Shown piece by piece: positions 38,991 to 50,200 of a stretch of 64,000 nt of DNA. The stretch covers positions 1 to 64,000 of the forward strand of contig CAZLMM010000019.1 in the NCBI GenBank assembly GCA_964560495.1. The letters run 5' to 3'. This stretch comes from UBA5069 sp964560495. GTDB lineage: Bacteria; Chloroflexota; Anaerolineae; Caldilineales; Caldilineaceae. Each line of letters opens with the position of its first letter. The first letter of the stretch is position 1. Both the position numbers and the translations under genes were made by a program. The notes under the pieces are model-generated. The model worked only from the letters and a program-made list of their open reading frames with translations. It searched no databases and had not been told where the DNA came from.

Positions 38991-39735
38991 CACAAAAATC
39001 TTGGATGTCCAACACATAAGCGTGAGCTTCGATGGGTTCAAGGCGCTCAATAATCTGAATTTCACCCTGAATCAAGGTGAGCTCCACTTCCTGATTGGCC
39101 CCAACGGCGCAGGAAAGACCACGCTCCTCGACGTTGTCACAGGCAAGACGCGCCCCGATTCCGGCGCAGCATATTTTGCTGGCAGCATCAATATCCTGCA
39201 CACTCCTGTGCACAAACTGGCGCAGATCGGCATTGGTCGCAAGTTCCAGACGCCGACGGTCTTCGGATCATTGACGGTCTATCAGAATCTTGAGGCGGCT
39301 GTAGGCTTCAAGGATGGTATGGGGCGGCTTTTGAAGAAACTCCTGCCTGAGAGCAAAGAACGGATCGAGGCGACGTTACGGTTGATCGGGCTGACGGCCC
39401 GCGCCCATACACCAGCGGCGATCCTGGCGCACGGAGAGAAGCAGTGGCTGGAAATCGGCATGTTGTTGGTGCAGTCGCCCAAACTGCTGCTGCTGGATGA
39501 GCCTGTGGCCGGCATGACGCGCACGGAACGCAACCGCACCGGCGAACTTCTCCAGCGCGCCGTGGAATCGTGTACAGTGCTGGTGGTGGAGCACGATATG
39601 GAATTCGTGCGCAATTTTGCCAGCCAGGTCACAGTGATGCACATGGGCGATGTGCTAACCCAGGGTCCTGTTGCCCAGGTGCAGAGCGACCCGCGTGTGG
39701 TCGAGGTGTACATTGGGCGCAGTCGCGCGCATTGA
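38980..39735 (+). CDS. urtD: Urea ABC transporter ATPase UrtD
   Basis: 251 residues, LivG-type ATPase: Walker A GPNGAGKTT, the ISVSFDGFKALNNLNF start, signature region ILAHGEKQWLEIGMLL, Walker B LLLLDEPVAGM and switch VEHDMEFVR. GGGAGGGG lies about seven bases before ATG 38980 (a second ATG follows at 38983). It overlaps the urtC end, which supports translational coupling. Confidence 0.95.
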   Translation: MMPDTKILDVQHISVSFDGFKALNNLNFTLNQGELHFLIGPNGAGKTTLLDVVTGKTRPDSGAAYFAGSINILHTPVHKLAQIGIGRKFQTPTVFGSLTVYQNLEAAVGFKDGMGRLLKKLLPESKERIEATLRLIGLTARAHTPAAILAHGEKQWLEIGMLLVQSPKLLLLDEPVAGMTRTERNRTGELLQRAVESCTVLVVEHDMEFVRNFASQVTVMHMGDVLTQGPVAQVQSDPRVVEVYIGRSRAH

Positions 39736-39784
39736 GTGCGGTTCACCTCCTTGGTTGATTTACTCTCGCGAAAGGAATCAGGCG

Positions 39785-40486
39785 TTGTTGCAACTTACGA
39801 ATCTGAGCGTCAATTACGGGGAAAGCGTCATCCTGCGCGATGTCAATATAAACGTACCTCCCGGCGCAGTGGTCTGTCTGCTGGGTCGCAACGGCGTCGG
39901 CAAGACCACATTGATGAAGGCCATCATGGGGCTGCTCAAGCCCCAGAGCGGCTCCGTGACCTACGCCAAACAGCCGGCCACCCAATGGACTGCCAGTCAA
40001 CGAGCTCGCGCTGGATTTGGCTACGTACCGCAGGGCCGCGGCATCTTTCCGCAGATGTCGGTCTATGAAAACCTGCTCATGGGATTCGAGGCGCTGGAAG
40101 CACGCAGGGCAACACAAGACGCCCTCGACGAGGTCTACACCTACTTTCCTGTGCTGCGGGACATGCGTCAGCGGTTGGCAGGAACGTTGAGCGGCGGGCA
40201 GCAGCAGCAGCTCGCCTTTGCGCGGGTTCTAGTGCGGCGGCCACAGCTCCTGCTCCTGGATGAACCGACCGAGGGTATCCAGCCTTCCATCATGGCGCAG
40301 ATCGAAGAACTGGTGCTGAAGCTGCACAAGGAAAGCGCGATATCCATTTTGTTGGTGGAGCAGTATTTGGATTTTGCTTTGAGCGTCGGCAACTATTTCT
40401 ATGTTATGGAGACGGGGACGATTGTCATGGAAGGCGCTGCGGGCCAGTTCGACCCAGCTGCCACCCATGAGTATTTGTCGATCTGA
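39785..40486 (+). CDS. urtE: Urea ABC transporter ATPase UrtE
   Basis: About 233 residues. Walker A GRNGVGKTT, GYVPQGRGIFPQMSVYENLLMG, signature LSGGQQQQLAFARVL, Walker B LLLLDEPTEGIQPSIM and VEQYLDFAL define a LivF-type ATPase of the urea system. No ATG is available near the family start; TTG 39785, with AAAGGA eight bases upstream, gives a normal N-terminus (LQLTNLSVNYGESVIL). It ends the urt operon and faces ureF. Confidence 0.94.
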   Translation: MLQLTNLSVNYGESVILRDVNINVPPGAVVCLLGRNGVGKTTLMKAIMGLLKPQSGSVTYAKQPATQWTASQRARAGFGYVPQGRGIFPQMSVYENLLMGFEALEARRATQDALDEVYTYFPVLRDMRQRLAGTLSGGQQQQLAFARVLVRRPQLLLLDEPTEGIQPSIMAQIEELVLKLHKESAISILLVEQYLDFALSVGNYFYVMETGTIVMEGAAGQFDPAATHEYLSI

Positions 40487-40569
40487 GCCGTCTGCCCGAT
40501 TGACGAGTCTCGTTTCAGCGCCGGCGCCACGACGCCACGGGCGCGGAAAACGGTGAAGCAAACCCCGCG

Positions 40570-41262
40570 TCAGCTGACGAAGAGGCGTACTCCCAGGTGG
40601 GGGTGACGCATACTGCCCACCTCGACCAGCGCCGTAAATGCAGGCGGCGCTTCAGTCAGCTCTCCCACTGTTGCCGCAATGGCCTCGATCTGCCCATAGG
40701 TTGCCCACTGAATCGCCGCCGCCTGGTTTTGCCCCAAGGGCATGAGTTTCTGGCAGGCAGCGACCACTCCAGCCGTCATCTGGCGCAAAAACGCCGCGAC
40801 AACGCCTTGCGCATCCACCTCCAGACACCCGCCAATCAGCCCAAACGCGCAGGCATGGTGCACGCCAACGCTCTCTGCTTCGGCTGCGTGGAGCAGTCTG
40901 CGGAGCGTGTCGTCCTCTTCCAGATCAACCCCCAGGTGCAGCAGCCGGTTGCCCAGCTTGAGGCTGGCCTGGCGGCTTTCACGCGCCATCTTCAACGCTG
41001 AGAGTTCATGGTTGAGCGCCAGCCACGCCTCGACCTGCTCCGCAACATGAGACTCCACAGCCAGTCCATGGCTGCGCCGACAATAGAAAGCCTCCAGCGC
41101 GCCTATCTCGGCGAGATAACCCTGAAGAAACTCCGCCAGTCGGGCTGGCGTCAACCAGCCCTCGCTTACCAGGGTTTCCAGACCAAAAGAGTGCGCCGCA
41201 CCGCCGATGGGCAGCGCACTGTCGGAAAGATAAAGCAGACGTAACAGCGTAAGCGTCGACAT
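40570..41262 (-). CDS. ureF: Urease accessory protein UreF
   Basis: A 230-residue all-helical activator of urease: LLYLSDSALPIGGAAHSFGLETLV at the N-terminus, then GALEAFYCRRS and a late GVHHACAFGLIGG. It bridges UreD and UreG in nickel insertion. It is detached from ureDABCG by the whole urt operon and lies 36 bases downstream of the giant gene on the same strand, so its transcription start is unclear. Length is usual for the family. Confidence 0.93.
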   Translation of the reverse strand: MSTLTLLRLLYLSDSALPIGGAAHSFGLETLVSEGWLTPARLAEFLQGYLAEIGALEAFYCRRSHGLAVESHVAEQVEAWLALNHELSALKMARESRQASLKLGNRLLHLGVDLEEDDTLRRLLHAAEAESVGVHHACAFGLIGGCLEVDAQGVVAAFLRQMTAGVVAACQKLMPLGQNQAAAIQWATYGQIEAIAATVGELTEAPPAFTALVEVGSMRHPHLGVRLFVS

Positions 41263-41298
41263 TCAGCGTCACCGTCTCATTTCATTCTGCATCCTACA

Positions 41299-44200
41299 CT
41301 ACCGCGCGATGAGCGGCAAATAGATTCGTCCTTCAGGCGGCGGAGGTTGATTTCCCCCAACCTGGACGACCAGGCTGTCGGTTCCCAGACCGCCGCGGCT
41401 GTCGGTCACGACAAGGATGACGGTGTAATCCCCAGCGATGCTGTAGGCGTGGACAGGCGACAGAGTGCCAGTGATGGTCGTCTTGTCGCCCAAACTCCAT
41501 TCGATGCTCGTCAGCGGGTCGTCCTCCGGATCGCTGACGATGGCGCTGAATTGCACCGCGATATTTTCCTGGGCGGTCAGATCTGGGCCGATATTCACAA
41601 AGGGCCCTTGATTGACCGCCGCCGTCACGCGTAGGCTGTCTGCGCCGACTGCGCCTCGGCTGTCGGTCACGATGAGGGTGGCCGTGAAGACGCCCGCCGC
41701 ATCGTAGCTGTGCGTCGGCGTCAGGCTCCCCATTGCGCCTTCGCCGTCGCCGAAATCCCAGGCGATGGACAACGGTGTATCGCCGTCCGGGTCGCTGGCG
41801 ACGCCGCTGAAGTGCACGACATCATCGACTCGCACGTTCTGATCCGCGCCGGCGTTGACAACCGGTGGCTGATTGGCGACAACCGTCACGCGCAGGCTGT
41901 CCGTCCCGACTGCGCCGCGGCTGTCGGTCACGATGAGGGTGGCGGTGAAGACGCCCGCCGCATCGTAGCTGTGCGTCGGCGTCAGACTGCCCGTTGCGTC
42001 TTCGCCGTCGCCGAAAGTCCAGGCGATGGTGAGCGGCGTGTCGCCGTCCGGGTCGCTGGCGCTGCCGTTGAATTGCACCATATCATCCACCCGCACACTC
42101 TGATCCGCGCCCGCGTTGACAACCGGCGGCTGATTGGCGACAACCGTCACGCGCAGGCTGTCCGTCCCGACTGCGCCGCGGCTGTCGGTCACGATGAGGG
42201 TGGCCGTGAAGACGCCCGCCGCATCGTAGCTGTGCGTCGGCGTCAGGCTCCCCATTGCGCCTTCGCCGTCGCCGAAATCCCAGGCGATGGACAACGGTGT
42301 ATCGCCGTCCGGGTCGCTGGCGACGCCGCTGAATTGCACCGCATCATCGACTCGCACGCTTTGATCTGCGCCGGCGTTGACAACCGGTGGCTGATTGGCG
42401 ACAACCGTCACGCGTAGGCTGTCTGCGCCGACTGCGCCGCGGCTGTCGGTCACGATGAGGGTGGCAGTGAAGACGCCCGCCGCATCGTAGCTGTGCGTCG
42501 GCGTCAGGTTCCCCATTGCGCCTTGCCCGTCGCCGAAAGTCCAGGCGATGGTGAGCGGCGTATCGCCGTCCGGATCGCTGGCGACGCCGCCGAATTGCAC
42601 CATATCATCCACCCGCACACTCTGATCTGCCCCGGCGTTCACAGTCGGCGTCTCATTGGTGAAGATCACGGTGGCGGTGTCGCTATCTCCTGCGCCGCCT
42701 GATTGCGCCGCGCCGTTGAGCGTGTACGAGCCAGCCGTCTGCGCAACGACTGTCACGGGCATTTGCAACACCCCACCGGGCGGCAATGTGACCTGGCTGA
42801 GCGGACCGCTGCTCGCCGCGCCAACAATGGATGTGCTCAGGTTGAAAACCGTGTTCACGTTGCCCAGATTGGTCACGTTCAGGATCGCCTGCGCGCTCAT
42901 GCTGTCGTCCACGGTTTGTGTTTGCGGTTCCCAGACCACCTCTACGGCTTCATAGCCGGTCAGGATCACAGAGATCGCAGCTTCGTCATGGATGCGGGCA
43001 TCGGCCTGGGAAACCGCCGCCGCGCCCACCAGATAACTCAACGGCGCAAAGCCGTCCAGATCGCTCACCCGCAACTGGACGATCTGCGATGCGCCCGGGT
43101 TGAGACTGACGCTGTCAGTCGAGAAGGCGCCAGCCTGTCCCACAGTGCCGCTGGCTTCCAGGTTGAACGTATCCGGCGACGCGCCGGTGTTGGTTACCTG
43201 AACATCCCACACGCCCTCGTCGCGGGGGTCGAGCATGGCCGGGCCGGAGATGATCTCCACCTGCACGCCGCGATCGATCAGCTGCACCATGGCCACATCG
43301 CTGCCGGCCAAGACGCCGCTGCTATGCGCGATGGCGCGGGCGAGCACCGGGTAGTCGCCCACGCCATCGCCAGTGGGCGGCGTCACCAGTAGTTGCAAAT
43401 TGATTGCGTCGAAGACAAAAGGCGGCAGGGTAACGCTGTTGACCGGCCCCATATTGTCGCGGATTTCGGCGCTCCACCCCGTTAGCAGTTCCACTTGCAG
43501 ATTGAAAGTTTCTACCCGCTCACCCAGATTGCTCACGGTCAATGTGAAGATGGCTGTGCTGCCGGGACCGGCCGCAACTGGGTCGGGCGACAGGCGCACC
43601 GCTGCGCGGACTGTTGCAGTCACTTCGATCACTGCGTCAGCCTGGGCGAATGCGCCGGACGGGGCGCTGACCGCCACGCTGAAGGGCTGTGGCCCGGGCG
43701 ACGTAGACGTAACGGTGATGGCATGGGTCGCTGTTGCGCCAGCGGCCACGCTGATGCTGGGAGGCGCGTCGATCTCCATCAACCCGGTCGGCGTGACTAC
43801 GTAGGTGCGGGCGACATTCTCATGGTTCGTGACGGCAAGCGTGTAGGTCGCGGCTGCGCCTGGCAGCGTCGTCTGGCTCGGCGGGCTGATCGTCGCCGAG
43901 ACGCCCTCGATCACTGCCAGCGACGATTGGAAGCTCTGCATCCCGCCGCTGGAGTTCTCCACATCCACCAACAGGGGCAGCACATCTGCCTCGGCGTTGG
44001 CCGGGACAGCAACCGCAATCGCCACAGAAACGGTTTGTCCTGGCGCAAGTTGTACGCTTGCGGGGAAGGTCAGCCACTCCGACGGCGCGCCGGCCACCGT
44101 GATGATGTACGTGTCGGTTATGCTACCTGGATTGGTCAGCGTCAGCGTGAAGACCGCGGCTCCGCCGATGACAACCTGGGCGCTGGCCGGCGCAAGCTCG

Positions 44201-47200
44201 CCTAACCCCTGCGCGGTGACATAGAGCGGCGGCAGCATCAGATGATTGACACCGCTGGGCAGGCGATAGGCAACCTGCACACCTGCGGAAACCTGGCGCG
44301 CTTCGCCTGGCCCCAAGCCGGTGAGCAACGAATCGAAACTCGTGGTGATCAGCGGCTGATACCACTCCTGGCGATAGTCCCAGGTGTAGGTGGGCGGGCT
44401 GCTGGTGAGGGTGATCGACGCGGTTTGGGTGAGCACGGTGACGTTGGGCGCGCCCTGGGTGTAGGTGAAGGCGATCTGATAGGCCGGCGCTGGGGTGCGT
44501 TCGGGCGTTTGCGTGCGATAGGTGTTGTGCAACTGCCAACTGTTCGGCTCGTTGACCGGCGTGCTCCAGTCATCGTTCATGTTGGTGACATGATAGTTGT
44601 GCTGATTCCACATGGGGCGCGAATCGCCCCACACGCCGTCGTGACCGATGACGAAGACGCCGTCCCAACCGGCTGCGACCACTTCTGCGTAACCATCGCC
44701 ATCCACATCACCCAGCGTCGGATAGTCCAGCACGGTGCCAGAGCGGGTGGCTGGCTCGTTGAAGAGGCGCTTGCCGTCGGAGCCGCGGATGACGAGGAAG
44801 CCATCGGTGGCGCCATTCCACAACACCTCCCAGACGCCGTCACCGTCCAGGTCTTGGGCAGCCACGCCCGATGCGGAGGCCGTATTGTCTTTGACGATCT
44901 GCTGCCAGAGCAGGTTGCCGCTGGCGTCGAACACCATCATCAAGTGGTCGAAGAGCACGAAACCGGCGCTGACCGCTGAGGCGGTGATGACTTCGGGTTG
45001 ACCGTCGCCAGTCACATCGGCAATGGTGATGTGGCTGGGCCGGTAGAGATCTGTCCGGTTGGTGTCATAGCGCCAGAGCAGCGAACCATCGGGCCGGAAG
45101 GCGTCCACCAGATGCCCCCAGTTGATGATGATCTCCGGGCCGCCGTCGCCATTCAGATCGGCCACTGCCGGCGCGCCAAAGACGCCCGCGCCGCCCAGGA
45201 AGTTGAGCGTGTCGGTCTGGACATAGCTCCAGGCGAGCTGGCCGCCATTGAAGAAATCGTAGACGTTGAGCGTCCAGAATTGAGCGACGATGATATCTAA
45301 CACGCCATCGCCGGTGATGTCTGCCAGCACAGGCACCGTTGCCCATTTGCCGGTTGGTTTGTTCCAGACGATGGCGCCCTGGTGATCCAGCACGTAGAGC
45401 GCGTCTTCCGACGCGGCGATGACAATCTCTGGTTCTGGATCAAGATCAAGATTGCCAACGGTGGGGCCGCCCCAGCCCAGTTTCTCATTGACGTAATAGG
45501 AGACCACCGTCGGGTTGCTCCACATCAGGCTGCCGTCATGACGGAAGGCAAATGTTCCGTTGCGTCCGCTGACGATGATCTCTGCCTTGCCGTCGTTGTC
45601 GAGATCGGCCAGGGCTGGCTCCGCCGCCGGCCCCACCAAATCGCTGTACCATTGGATGGGGTCGCCGTCGCCGGTGTCTGCGCCATCGCCGCGGTAGACG
45701 TAGAGTCGGCCGTTGAGCGACGGCGCGACCAATTCGACCACGCCATCGCCGTTCAGGTCGCCTAGAGCAACGCTGCTCGCCATGCCGTCGCCATAGGCGG
45801 TTGTCACCGGCACGCTGGGCGAGATGTCGCGCCACTCAATCACCGGCGTGTAGCTGGTGAAGTTGGCAGGGTTGACGTTGAATGCGTCGAGGCGCGCCCG
45901 CGAGGGGATGTGCACCTGCACCACGTGCGGCCCGTCGCCCAGGTTGGGGAAGTGCAGAGCGATGGGCTGATCGGCGTATTCGGCGGTCATGTTGAAGGGG
46001 CCATAGACCACGCCATCGATGACCACGTGGAGCGATGTGCCGTCGCGATTGAAGCCAAGCACGCTCAACCCATCGCCGACAAAGCTGAACCAGGCGTTGC
46101 TGTTGGAACTGACGAACGTGTCGATGTAGTCGCCGTCGTACGCGTACTGATTTTCGGCGCGGCCGAGCCACCACTTGTAGCTGAAGTGCGTGCGTCCGCT
46201 CTCGTCGTTCGTGTCCAGATCATACCAGCCAAGGTTGGTTGCCCCGCCACTCCACACGTCAATGTAATCTGGATAGACTGTTCCGCTGACCACGACCACC
46301 GAGATGGTGTGCGTGCCAGTGATCAAGTCGGCGTAGGCAAAGCTCTTGATGCCGTTGACGCCGTTCGCCGTGCTGACAATGCCTTGCGATGCGCCGTCGA
46401 TGAAGATTTCCGCCTGACCACTCGTTGTTGTGCTGTGGAAGCCAACATGCACCCAACGCCCGTTGAAAGCGAGGCTCCATACATTTCCGGCTGTGCTGGT
46501 GGTCATGTTGGCCGCGCCACTGCTTGTCCACGGGCCGCCGCCGCCCAGCAAGCTCCAACTCTGGGGCATCTGCCGATAGGGATGGCCGTTGTAGCGCATG
46601 GCAGGGTGATCCTCTTCATGACGCACAATCGCCGGCGCCGCCGGCGGCTCATAGGCCGACCCCACCGCCGGGGTGATGAAAGCATCCACGCTGGCGTCAT
46701 AGCGATACTGGCGGACTTCCATGACGTGCGGCCCGGCGCCCAGCCCGTTGAAGGAGAAGGTGCGCGTCATTTGTTCCAGTCGGTAGAGGCTCAGTTGACC
46801 CTGCGAGACGCCGTCGATGCGCACATCTACCAGGTTATAACCGGGATTTGTCCAGGGCTGATAGGTGACTGAACCGCCGGTGAAGGGGAACCAGGCTGTG
46901 CCATTGCCGCTCGCCGCATATGAGCCGCCGCTGGCCCCGGCGTTGGTCGTGCGTCCCCACGGGTCGCCATAGAGCACCCGGCTGTTGTTCTCCTCGAACG
47001 TCCCATCGGCCAGGGGTTGACCATCCCACACGTCGAAGAAGTCGAGATAGACCCGGTTGTTGCTGGAATTAGGGTGACGCGTGCCCAACACGGTAATGGT
47101 GATGGTGTGGGTTCCCGTGATCAGGTTGTCGAAGTAGTAGCTGGCCGTATCGTCATCACGCGTGTAGAGATCAACCGTCTTCACCACCGCCCCGTCGATG

Positions 47201-50200
47201 GCAATTTGCGCCTGGCCGCTGAAGCGATCCGTAGCAAAGCCCACGCCCACCCAACTTCCCTCGAAATCGAAACTGATCGTGTCGTTGGCTGTGAGCGAAT
47301 AGATGTACTGGCCGTCGCTGACGCGGCTCGTCCCAGCCCGCACCCAGGTCTGCGCTGTTCGAGTGAAGGGAACCCCATTGTAGCGAATGGCCGGATGGTC
47401 TTCTTCATAACGGGCGATGGCCGGAAGCGTCGGCGGCTGGTAACCCGGGCCCACGGCCGGTGTGATGAAGGCATCCAGGCTGGCGTCATCGCGATACTGG
47501 CGAATCTCCATGACGTGCGGCCCAGCGCCCAGCCCATCGAAGGAGAATGCGCGTGTCGCTTCCGTCGCGCTGTAGGTGCTCAGCTTGCCTTTAGAGACGC
47601 CGTCGATGCGCACCTCGACCGAGTGATAGCTGTTACGCGTCCACGCCTGATAGGTGACCGAATCGCCGGTGAAGGGGAACCAGGCTGTGCCATTGCCGCT
47701 CGCTGCATATGAGCCGCCGCTGGCCCCGGCGTTGGTCGTGCGTCCCCACGGGTCGCCATAGAGCACCCGGCTGTTGTTCTCCTCGAACGTCCCATCGGCC
47801 AGGGGTTGACCATCCCACACGTCGAAGAAGTCGAGATAGACCCGGTTGTTGCTGGAATTAGGGTGACGCGTGCCCAACACGGTAATGGTGATGGTGTGGG
47901 TTCCCGTGATCAGGTTGTCGAAGTAGTAGCTGGCCGTATCGTCATCACGCGTGTAGAGATCAACCGTCTTCACCACCGCCCCGTCGATGGCAATTTGCGC
48001 CTGGCCGCTGAAGCGATCCGTAGCAAAGCCCACGCCCACCCAACTTCCCTCGAAATCGAAACTGATCGTGTCGTTGGCTGTGAGCGAATAGATGTACTGG
48101 CCGTCGCTGACGCGACTCGTCTCTGCCCGAATCCAGCTCTGCGCCGTCTGGGTGTACGGAACCCCGTTGTAGCGGATGGCAGGGTGGTCTTCCTCATAAC
48201 GGGCAATACCGCTGATGGGCGGGTCTGGGTCATTGAAGGGCGCCTGTCCAGGTGTTGTGAATTTATCGAGGGTTGCATTGTCGCGATAGCTCGACACTTG
48301 CAATACGTGCGGTCCGGGGCCGAAGCCACTGTAGGAGAACGTTTGGGTGATAGCCGCAAAGAAGTTGGCAGGATCGTAGAGGTTGATCATATCCAGGTCG
48401 CGACCGTCCACGGATAAGCGCGTCCAACCGCCGCCGTTGTATCTCGCCGCCTGGAAGCCGAAGGAATCTCCGCTAAAAGGAAACCAGGCGGTAACCGCTG
48501 AGCCGCGGTTGTAGCTGCCGCCGCTGGCGCCGGCGTAAGTGACTGCCGTCCAGCCAGTGCTCAAGATCACCCGGCTGTCGTCCTGCTCGAAAGCGCCATC
48601 GGCCAGAGCAGAGCCATCGCCGTAATCCACGTAATCGAGCTGCACCCGGTTGCCGGTGGAAAATGCGCTTCGGCTGCCCATCACCCGCACGGTGAGCGTG
48701 TGGCCGCCGCTGCTCATGCCGTCATAGCGGAAGCTGATGGGCAGGTCTTCGCGCCGATAGAGATCGACGACTCCTTGACTGACGCCGTCGATGAGGATGT
48801 CCGCCAGACCGCTGGTCGTGCTGCCCAAAAAGCCCACGCTGACCCATACGCCGGTGAAGGCAAGGGTGGCCGTGACGTTGGCCGCGCTGTTGTGGTAATA
48901 GCTGCCGCCGCTGACGCGCGTCGCATTGACGTTCGTCCAGGCTGCGCTGTATTTGAAGGCAGAGTCGTTTTGCTCAATGCGCGAGAAGGCCGGTGAGTTG
49001 GCTAACGTGGATGCTGCCAGAGTAACATCTTGCTCTTCCAATTGAACAGAGAATTCGGCGCTGTTCATGACCGCCGGCAGATAAGCCGCCTGGCTGACGG
49101 CAGGCGACGTTGCCTCCGCATCGTCGTTGCCTGTATCATTGCTCGCAAGCAGCGGCGCGGCGCCAGCAGAGCCAAGCAGAGACGGGGCGTCCGTCGAGGT
49201 CGCATCGGCGATCTGCGCGTTGTTGGGAGACGTTGGGGTCGTGAGGTTTTGAGGTTGTGAGGGAGCAGTGATCGCTGAGCGTGCAGTCGTCGCCTGATCG
49301 GCGCTGAACGCGTTCGGGCCAAAGGTAGTGGTGACGGCGAGTGCGCTGGTGATGATGGTGGCCACTGTCACCATGCCCGGCGCAACCAGCTCGGGCGTCA
49401 CTGCCTGGCTGATCTGCAGCGCCTGGCCCACGCTGAGATAACCGTAGCCGTAACCGTCAGGGATCAGCGCGCCATTGCCGTCGAGCAGGGCGACGGTGAT
49501 GGTGTAAACGCCCTCGCTCCAACTGGAGGTGTCTACGTTGCCCAACAGATAGGCGCGCGGGTTGCCGGCCAAGACCGTGAGTGGGACGTCGGCGGTGAAT
49601 TGGATGGCGCCGTTGGGCGCGAAGATGGTCGTGGCCGCCACGCCCGGCTGGGCAACGCCCGACGGGTTGGCGACGTGTACGCTGAGGGTCGTTGAGCTGA
49701 CGCCGGTCTCCACAAAGGCCGGATCCGCGATCACTTCCAGCACCTGGACGAACTTGTCCACCACGTTCAGCCGTGCGCTGGCGGTGCGGCTCATGGGCAG
49801 GGTGACGCCGGCTCCCACCGGCTCGACAGTTGCGCCCAGATTGTAGACGCCCAGAGGCGGTGTGTTGACATTTACCGGTATGTTGACCGTTGCGTCGGGG
49901 GCGATGGTCTGGCTGGCAGTCAGGTCGCCGCCGGGGATCCCGCTGACGGTGATAGCGTAGGTCGTGGTCAGACTGCCCTGGTTGGTCACGTCCAGGCTAA
50001 AATTGGCCGAATCGCCCTGCAAGATGGCCTGGACATAGGGGGTGAAGCGGGCGTTGAAGCGACGTTGCTCCACCTGGCACGAATCGCCGCTCAGGTCGTA
50101 GACCGCCGCGCCCAGTTGAACAACGCCGGCCAGAATGTCATCGTCGCTGGTCTGGCTGCCCAAGTTGGTCAACGCGGCAGAGAGCGGCAGCAGCGTGGGC

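Noticed and set aside
41600..42640. CRISPR-like look of the regularly repeated units
   Set aside because: The period is 261 bp, units are coding (PKD domains) and there are no short repeat/spacer units.
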